A DNA stretch of 64,000 nt from Symsagittifera roscoffensis (Eukaryota > Xenacoelomorpha > Acoela > Convolutidae): contig NC_087067.1 of the NCBI RefSeq assembly GCF_963678635.1, positions 13,180,844 through 13,244,843 on the forward strand, read 5' to 3'. The number at the start of each line of letters is the position of its first letter. The first letter of the stretch is position 1. The notes below the pieces were generated by a model. That model made no database searches. It was not told where the DNA came from and saw only the letters and a list, made by a program, of their open reading frames with translations. A program made the position numbers and the translations under genes. Positions 1 through 9,000 of the stretch are shown here, in pieces.

Positions 1-778
1 ACAGAGCAAGACACCTCATGTTAGTAAAACAAAGATGCGTTGATCAAAACTTCATTCTCCGATGGCATTTCTTTGTGTTTTTTAAAAGCTTATCAAATTT
101 CAGTTTGTTATTTTTTTAAGATCTGATGATGGAACCAGATATGAACAGAAAAGAAAGACACAAGGTCAGTTCCTTTCGCGATTTTGTTTCTAGAGAAAAA
201 AAAAACGATTTTTTTGCGACAAAAAGAAAACCACACTTAACAACCAAAGTTCGAATCATTAGATCTTATTTGAGGCAGAAGCTTAAGGGTAATTTTGCCC
301 GGCTCAAAAATCTGCCCTCATAAACATTTCATTCATTGAACGGATCATTAATTTTCACTAACGAAACAGATTTAAAATTTTTGAAAGTTTCATAATAATT
401 GCTGTTTCATCATAAGCCCGCGCCAACTCTTATTTAACATTTCAGAAGCGGGGAAAGAAAGTAAAAGAAAAAACACCAAGCAAAGCTCACTTTCAGCTAG
501 AGAAAATCAATTCGGCTTCTTCGAACGACGCAGTTCCATTCACAGAAGCCGAAAAATTTCGTGACGACTCGACACAGGAAAAAATAGCTTTCGAATCATC
601 TTTAGCGAACATGAATGAACATTTTTTACCTGAACAAATACGAAATGAAGATGAACAAACAAGAAATGACGATGAACAAACAAAACATGAAGATGAACAA
701 ATAAGAATTGATGATGAAACTGATAACCACATGCCATATTTTCCAAATTTCAGTGAAACTGAATTTGATGGAAGATAA
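1..778 (+). CDS. 3' end of an unrecognised plus-strand gene (last three exons)
   Basis: Not recognised. I see a probable exon end at 1-19 (donor GTTAGT), an exon at 121-164 (acceptor after a T-run ending AAG, donor GTCAGT) and a last exon at 446-778 (acceptor ACATTTCAG, stop TAA at 776-778). The phases fit: exon 1-19 ends on one base of a codon, 121-164 supplies two bases and ends on a codon boundary, and 446-778 is 111 codons including the stop. The tail is very basic just after the last junction (KRGKKVKEK), then acidic. It contains a degenerate seven-residue repeat, NEDEQTR / NDDEQTK / HEDEQIR, and ends EFDGR. Low-complexity, hydrophilic, probably disordered; no enzyme motif. The gene continues beyond the left edge. 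The minus-strand ORFs over this stretch are shadows of it. Confidence 0.55.
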
Positions 779-819
779 AGCCTAATAACAGCTTTTTTTA
801 TTGATTTATTAAGAGTCGA

Positions 820-1215
820 TGAATGTAAGTCAGACTCTTGTATAGGTCGTGATGATTTTTTTCGTTTTATATTTTTCAGGAAAAGTCTTAAGCTTTGTTC
901 GCGCTCATTTTGATTTTTCGCGGTTTGACTTTCTATAAATAAAATCAATTGAATTCTCTTCAAATTCAATTGAATTTTTGTCTCTGAAAACGAAGACAAA
1001 CTCCTCAATCGGACAGCATAAGTACACAGGCCGCGAAAAATGTGATAGACTTTAGTTTCGAAAGTGAAACTTAGTTTCAGAACTCCAAACGAAGTAAAAA
1101 ATTTACTTATTGATCCAGTTTTCTCAAATTGGGTTTAGTTTATCAGAAAACTAACAATCAAAAACTGTTCTAGAAACTAAAAGAGCTTTGAGGCCATCTA
1201 ATTCTTTCTTTTAAA
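820..1215 (-). repeat. dispersed repeat family A, reverse-oriented copy
   Basis: Reverse complement of the family described at 9740-10210: it carries the GTCAAACCGCGAAAAATCAAA, ACTTTTCCTGAAAAA and GAGAAAACTGGATCAATA blocks. The central CTTTTGCTGTTCGATAG block is lost. It lies just downstream of the plus-strand gene end. Non-coding. Confidence 0.6.
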
Positions 1216-2503
1216 TTCGAATTTTCTTTTTGGAATTCTTTTTTTTTAAAGAAATAAGTCAATCTGTTGACTATGTTTTATTGTTAAACAATTTTTGTAC
1301 CCATATATATTTTGACATCACAACAGTTTCTGTAACTTTCGCCATTTCAAGCAAAACTATACTTTCTGCACAAATCAATTAATAATTTCTGAAAAACAAA
1401 ACAATTTCACAGTTCCGAAGATGAATCATAAGTGTGTTGGTCGCGTGGTGTCATACTCAGGTCCAAATATGTGCAGGCTCTCAATTTGATATTTTTCTCT
1501 CACTTCAGGTAGCATTACATGCACCAGAAAGTCGCCTAAACAGAACATGGAAAACTTGAATTTTTGTCATTAATTTTTCAAAAACAAATTTGCAACTCAT
1601 GATCACAAATGAACACAATCAGGTTTAAAATTTCGGGCATAGCAGCAGTGCTTCGTAAATAGCTGAACAGTTTTTTTTTAGTCACTTTCCTCGTGGATTT
1701 AGTGACATGCAAGCTCATATTCAAAAAATGATAGAATTTTAGGTGGTCCTATCGCTAAATTAAAGGCAGCTTGTCTCTGGCTTATTTCTAGTTGAACTTA
1801 ACTCTTGATTTGAAATTTATGATTTTAAATAAAGCTACATACTCAGACGAAATTAATGCTAGCAAGTAGCACAAAGTCCTCCGATTTATCTTTAAAAACA
1901 AGGATAGCCGATTATTTTGCAATAGCACAGCAAGTTCCGACCACATTCATGAAAAATTACAAAAAAAAATATTTTGTTTTTCAAATTAGAGTAGTTTGTT
2001 ATTGTGCGATGAGAGAATGATTTACTCATAATCGATCGAATAACAAGCAGAAACTCGAACACTGAATAACAAGCATAAAGGAAAGAAATATTACAGAAAA
2101 AAAACTATTCATTTTTTGCCGAATAATTTATTGATTTTTCTAAAAGATTGTATTGCCACGGTTTTTCCAAAGTTTTTTCCAAGGGTAAAACAATACTTTT
2201 CAGCACTTGAAAAATATTCTTGAATTAGATCTCGCTCGCCTTACTCGTTCCAAATTGAACTAAAACTCAAAAATTTCAAAAAACGTTTTTTTCAACACTG
2301 GGAAAACTTAAGCTAAAAGCTAAATTTTTAAAAATCTTTCGGATCACGACTGAAAGAGCTATAATATGATACACCCTTCTAACCATTTCGATTATTATTT
2401 TGTTAAATGAAACGGAAAACAAAAAAAAACTCTTAAAAAATCTAAAAACACCCGAAGACAAAGTTCCTAATTTCAATGGTCGGTCTGAAACTGATTTTTT
2501 TGT
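1216..2503. other. AT-rich stretch, no gene seen
   Basis: No supported coding sequence. The parts at 1850-1960 and 2200-2420 resemble sequence around 42.0-42.2 kb and 43.5-44.0 kb (shared blocks such as CAAGGATAGCC, GTTCCGACCA and ACACTGGGAAAA). They therefore belong to another dispersed family. Confidence 0.5.
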
Positions 2504-2556
2504 TCCAAAAACGGCAACAAGTAGCTCTTAAAAGCATACTTGTTGCCGTTTTTGGA
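2504..2556. other. perfect 20-bp inverted repeat (hairpin)
   Basis: The left arm TCCAAAAACGGCAACAAGTA (2504-2523) and right arm TACTTGTTGCCGTTTTTGGA (2537-2556) are exact reverse complements around a 13-base loop. Bases outside the arms do not pair. It could be a small RNA hairpin, the remnant of a palindromic element, or a cruciform site. Confidence 0.85.
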
Positions 2557-2943
2557 CCACCAGAGAAAGGTTAAAAAACAACGGAATTAAGAAACATTGA
2601 TGAAAAAAATCAATACAAGAACAAGTACAAAAAAATATAAATTGAGTCTATACGATACTTAACTGGGGCCAATCAATTATTAAATTTGAGATGATTTTTT
2701 GAACACATAATTTAAACCAATTCGCCGTGGTCAATTCGGTTGAAAGAATTATTTTTAAAAACATCAAAATATAAGACAACTCACGTGCTGGGGCAGATTT
2801 AGGGAGACATTTTATGTGCGCGTTTGTTCGGAATGCATACATTACAGAGAAATAATTTTCAAATTTCATACGTGGCTGGGGATTCTACGGTTGGTGTCAT
2901 AGAAGGGGAATTGTACGGTTGATCTTTCGGAGCTTCGAAAATC

Positions 2944-3075
2944 ATGATGGTAGACCCAAAAACCTCGACCGCCGCAGGATTATGGCATACAATTGCGCAT
3001 AAATTAGTTCAGCAAATTGACAACTACAGCTCCAAATACAAAACTGCCAACTTTAACGACTCTTGTTACAATTGA
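2944..3075 (+). other. short open frame of coding-like composition (weak candidate exon)
   Basis: A 43-codon ATG-to-stop frame lies in a locally GC-richer island (about 2870-3060) within very AT-rich sequence. The frame stays open a little upstream of the ATG. No family recognised. The minus strand of the same island holds the proposed last coding bases of the MALSU1-like gene, so the plus-strand reading may be a shadow. Confidence 0.2.
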
Positions 3076-6000
3076 GACTTAGGAGGTCGATATCTTCAAA
3101 AACTAAAAAAAAAAACTCCTCAAAAGAATTTAAATTCGACACAGACGAAGCGGAGCTTCGCACCACTTGCCATACAACACAAACATTAAAAAAACACAAG
3201 AAAAAAGAATCAAAAATTTTCAAATATCTCGATAAAAGACAACTATGGGCCCAACTAAAGCTGGAGGTACGATTTGATACTTTTTGAATTTGTCATACTG
3301 AAGCGAAACAAAATGCGTAATTTCAAAAATTTGACTTTGCCCACAACCTTAGTTGTTTCTCATCTAAAAAATTTTGAGATATTGGAACTTTCCCAAGGAG
3401 ATAACAATTCTATTACAAAAATAAGGAGTCGCCGCTTCTGCAGGAAAAATTACTGCAACAGTTTCTTTTGATTGAATTTTTCATCTCAGGTTTAAGAAAA
3501 ATAAAAAAAAAACAGAAGTTCAATAACTTCATTTTCCCAAACCTATAACTTTTTTTCTGTAAAAAACAGCTGTTGACAGCTAAAGTTTAGCAGATTCCCA
3601 AAACAGGGTTTTTTGATTGAACACTTAACCTGGAATTCTGCACGGTAGTTTCTGAGCAATGTCAAAAAGTTTCCAAAAAAATTCAAATTCCAAAAAGCCA
3701 TATTTTAACTACCAACAACATATTTTAAAAACTCAAAAATGGGCTTAGCCAAATAAAAAGGGAAATGTTCAACAACCTGTTGTTTCGATAATAGCTATAA
3801 GCTCAGATTTGCCAGGCTAGTTATCGATAAAAGTCCAATAAACGGTAAACAAATCATAAATTTGACCTTTCCGTTGAACCATAAAACTCAGATTTGCAGA
3901 TTTTGGGAGGACATTTCTCGAGAAAAGTCAGAAACTTTCAAAAAAAAATCAAAGAAACAAAGTTTTGACTTTTCCGAGGGCCATCTTTTTTTGTGTAAAA
4001 GCAAATTGCTGAAATAAATTGTAGTCGTTTATGCAAAAGATCTTGCCATAACCGGTTCTTTGAATTGAACTCAAAACCTCAAATATGGCTGAGTAGTTTA
4101 TGAGAAAATTCGGTAAGTTAAATAAAACGGTCAAAAAATCAACAATTTGACTTTTCCGAGAGTGATAACTTTTTGTGTGGAAAATTTGTGAAAAGCCGCT
4201 AATTCAAGAGAGTTCCCCACAACATGTTATCTCCATTGAACCTGAAATCTCCAATTTGGGAGGTTATTATTCAGTAAAAGCTAAAAAGATTCAAAAAACG
4301 TCATTAAAAAAACTTGACTATTCCGAGGACCATATCTTCTTTGGCGTAGCCACTAAAACCCTTTCAATGCATTGAAACCAAAATCGCAGATGGGGGAGGT
4401 ATTTTGGTAAAACGAACAAATCAAAAATATGGTTCAAATATTCCCCCACAGACTTTTTCGAAGGCTGTAGACAGAGGGGTAAAGTAAACAGACTACGAGT
4501 CTCAAGAAAATGAAACAAAAAAATCCATCCCATACATTTTCATAATACCTGTTTTTATCAAACAGAAGTTTCAGTCAAACATGCCAAGCAAACATTTGAT
4601 TTTAAATTAGCCCCGGGAAAAACTTTACAAAGCGGAAACGAAGCCGATAATCTCTGAGTAGACACCAGTTGAGCCGGAAAAAAACTTGATTTTATAACAA
4701 ATATATTCTAAGTCCCCCTGAAAGTACAATAAAAAACACTTGCAACTACTATGAAACTTGCTTATAGCCTAAGAAAAATCCGTGATGTGTCTTTTAAGCT
4801 GACAAAACTTGAGCAGATAAACGAAAGTCCGACAAATCAATTCGTTCCGAAATTTTTATCAGTTGCATATATGGCACTAGCACCAAGTGCGAAGGAACCT
4901 GGAAGTTCTGAAGATTCAATAAAAAAGCGAGGGACTAAAATCAAACAGCAGGCATCAAGCTTCTATAACAACTGCCCTCTAAACTGTGCCACTGACTCTC
5001 AAATAATCGAAATATTAACAACTGACAAAGCGGTAAAAATTGCTATTAAACTGCCAAAATTATGCAGCAAACGTTTTTACTAAAATTAACACAACTCTAT
5101 GCGAGTTGGATTGGAAAAAATACACTCATTAATTAAGACAATTTTCGCCAGCTCGCTATAGTAAACAAGAAGGAGATAAAGCCTTCACGGCAAGAGTCAC
5201 TCATACAGTGGTAGACAAAACCAGAACAATTTTTGTCGACAGTAAATAAATTTCTGATAACATTTTCATATATTTTCAAATATGTTCAAAATCCAACTTA
5301 TGACTGAAAGGGCTTAAATTAAATATCACAGTATATTATTTGCCAGTTTTTTCAGGTACGTGAAATCTCACGAACAAAAACACCGATGGGCCATAGTTAC
5401 TTCAAATTTCACGAGAAGATATGGCGCAAAAAGTAAGTGATTTTATTCTGAACAATAAGCACTGACAAATTTTCGAAGTAGATGATAGATCAGATTCAAT
5501 AAGGACTAAAACGGGCGAAAACAATTCTAACGGTTCGAGGGTCCCAGTTGGAGGGGTCACAGAGTCATCCGCCTCCTCAAGGTGGGACAGACACAGACTG
5601 CGGCACGCACAAGGGAGAAGATATCCTACCCCCACCCCCCCCCCCCCCAACATGGAAAAAGGACCACGGCTAAATGATGGGAGTTGGGCCGGGGGCTTAT
5701 AGATTATAGAAAAAACAACACTAAATCATTATCTTACCAAAATCACAGCTGATCCAGCTGCTTTTGACACCTGTTCCCTCCACTTTTGGGGGTCTGTTAC
5801 ATTGCATGAACTCAGGTCCCATCGCCGATTTGTACTGAAACAATTTACATGCAAATCCGATTCAATATCTAACTTTTTTCATCATTCGCTAAAACGTGTA
5901 AAACGTGCAAACATAATGAAATGTCGTTATACTCAAAACGCTTTTTGATCTAAGCATTGTTGAAATGACGTGTCTTTCCATAGTCAAGGAAGGGTTTATT

Positions 6001-9000
6001 CGGTCGATTCAATTACAATTTAGCACAATTAGACTCAGATACTTGAATTGAGGCTTGGAGACCACAAATGAAAAATCAGTACGAAAATTCAGTATAACCT
6101 CGAAACCAAAGTATCTTTAAGATCCGTGCAACTTCAGAGAAAAAAATCGTCAATAATGAGCAGCCAAAAATAACTAGCAGAAAACTAGACCTTCGAGGGC
6201 TCTTTTCACCGAATATAATATTGAACGTAGAACTGTGGCAATATTGACTGATAATTTCAAAAGAGACACGCCTAGACTAAACCACTAAGTATAATACCCA
6301 ATGCAAAAAATAGCCGGTTCCAGTATACGGAATACAGAAAGTCTCGAGCATATACCATTTGCAACAACAAAAAAGAAGATTTTAAAAATTTTTTATTCAT
6401 GTTTTACAGCAAGGGAGGGCAGCGCGAACATTAGCTTCCCTATCAAAACAAGCACGGTCTAAGAGGAGTTTCGCAGATAAAGACTTCAAGTATTAGTTAA
6501 TAAAATATCAAGAAAAAACAAAGCTTTTGTATATTTATTGCCTAGCGAAAACAATCAACAGCGCTCTAAATTAGTCGGAACAAAAAAAAAAACCTTTTTC
6601 TCAACGATGAAAAATTCACAAAACATTTCTTTGGAATAGGAATATCAATCAAAAAACTTTCATGCGATACTCTACGAGCGTTAAAACCAGGCCAGAAAAA
6701 TCCACAACACCATATTTCCTCGCGATCACTTTGAGTTTAGGTCCGGGGTCCTTCGCACATAGTAATTTCGGATAAGGTACACCGTCTGTTCGTCATACTA
6801 TCTTATTTGCGGCCGGATAGATTCGTGCAACTTCTTAGTCTAATACCGATCCTAATCTTACTCTTATATTTCCTTGTCTCAACAGATCTATAACATACTG
6901 GTATTCTTTCGAGGTTCGAGAAGAGAAGAGAGCAACTGATTCGTATCTGTTTTAAATTATTCTCTGGCTGAAACTATCAATAGTGAATAGTTTCAGCTTT
7001 ACAATTTATCGTAAGTTTTAGAAATGGATCATGATTGGTTGGTAAATATCAAAGTATTTAATAAATACTTGTTTTGAACTGGCTCCAACTTCGCACAATT
7101 ATAGGAACAAAAAAATACTTGTACTTAATTTCATTATACATACTGAGTCACCCTTTATTAGTTCGCACTAAAATGGTGTAAACAAAGACACAGTTTAATT
7201 TATTTTTCGAATCTTAAAGAGCAATTAAACGTTTTCACTTTAGAATAATTTAGAATGAACTATAAAAAAGGTGACTCAAAAAATCATGAAAATTGAATAT
7301 AATTTTTTGTTCCAACAACTTTACGAAAAAATGTGCATTTTTCCTGTCTCATTTTGCATTTTGACAACTAAAAAAAAGCTAGAAGGGTTCACGTTTAATA
7401 TCACATTAAAGCTCTTTCTGATGTGATTCCGAACCCATAAAGATATTTTGACAAGCTTTCTCAGTTTAGCTCAAAATCAGTCTAAGTTTTTCAGAGACTC
7501 TAATTGAAACAGTCTGTTAGGTGAAGCTTGATGTGCAGGAAAAAATCAAAATCAATCGTCGTAAAAGTTTTGGTCGAAATGCCTGTTGGATATGTCCCTA
7601 TGATTTAAGCATAAGAAAGAGGGGGGAAGGGGGAGGAAAGAGCCAGAAAGGGTCCGTAACTAGTATACGCGACAAATAACATGGACAAGTGAGCAGAGTA
7701 ATCCATTAGGGGCCATTAAAGGTACGAGGTTCAAAGTGGGTGGAAAAAGTTCAACAACAGCAGCAAATAAGTGAAAAACAAACTACTCGTTGATTTACAG
7801 ACTATTCATATTCTTTATTCACATGCCCTGATAGCACAGTTGATATAGCGCGCGCCTGTCACCAGTGGTGCCATGGATTCGAAATGCGCTATGGTTGAAA
7901 TGAAATTTACTATTTAATTTATGTCTATTTGCTCGGATTAGTATATCTTTCTTAAACCAAACAGAAGAGGCCAATAAACTCAGGAAGCAAAAAAAATTTC
8001 CCAATTTTCCTCAAGTTTCAAATCACTGAGAACAAAATTGAACAAAGATTAGACAAAGGCTTTAGTGAACACCTTGCCAAAAAATATTAATTGAGCCCCA
8101 TCTTGAATTGATCAAACTCCGCCTGGTCTGTCCTGTTTTTAAGACGGAACTGTCGGTCTCAAGCCCGAAAAAAGGAGCAGGGTGGACGTCACGAAGGGCA
8201 TCCGGTCTATAAGGACTTCGGTCTGAAAATGCTCTGTAAATGGCACCGCTCCAAACAACTCGTGGAAAGTCATCCAAGAATAGCCCTCAGTCCCGTGCGC
8301 CCCTTAAGTAGAGAGGGTACTAAGAATTTCAAGGATTCATCTACTAATTTGACTTATAATAAAATGTATGTGACAAAGAAACCCGCCAAGATAAGAAGTC
8401 GTTCCGACTATGCTCGCGGAACGTTGGCACACTAAAAGGAAAAGGCCTTGAGCTATGCAAAACTCTAAGGCACAAATGTTGTTCCAATAACCATCAATGG
8501 AAGACTTGTTGAAAAAGTACTGAAAGTTGTTAGAGTAAATGAACGTGTCATGCGCCTAAAACTTGTATTACGGCATACTGTGTGCAATGTCGTATCTGCG
8601 TACGCATCGCAAGTTGGTAGAGAGAGAGAGAAGATTCGAAAAAAAAAGATTTTTGTAACACCGGGAATTTGACTGCGAAAATATCCCATCTTGAAGTTCC
8701 ATTTAGGGAAGGCGCCGGGAATTTGACTGCGAAAATATCCCATCTTGAAGTTCCATTAAAAATTGTGGAAAAATGAAAGAGAAAATAAAACCAAGAACAA
8801 TGAAGCCATCAAGAAGATACAGGATAGAAAAGAATCAACTGCTGACAAAATGTGAAAATTTTTAATCAATCCTTCTAGAAGAAGCCAAAAATGTGCGGCG
8901 AAACGACTGGAAAACCAATGAGAAAAACAAAAACAGGGTGGTGGAACAAAAAAGTTTACTACGAAGAAGTAGAAAAATAAATTTTTGTTCAAAGTCGCCG

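Noticed and set aside
493-1008. 171-codon minus-strand ORF
   Set aside because: Mostly antisense to the acidic-repeat exon of the plus-strand gene and then runs into repeat family A; low complexity (SSSFLVCSSS).
4751-5083. 110-codon plus-strand gene
   Set aside because: No recognisable motif, no splice or promoter support, surrounding sequence is repeat-rich.
7825-7897. functional tRNA-Asp gene
   Set aside because: A and B boxes are tRNA-like but the acceptor stem does not pair and the T-arm is degenerate; better as a SINE or pseudogene.
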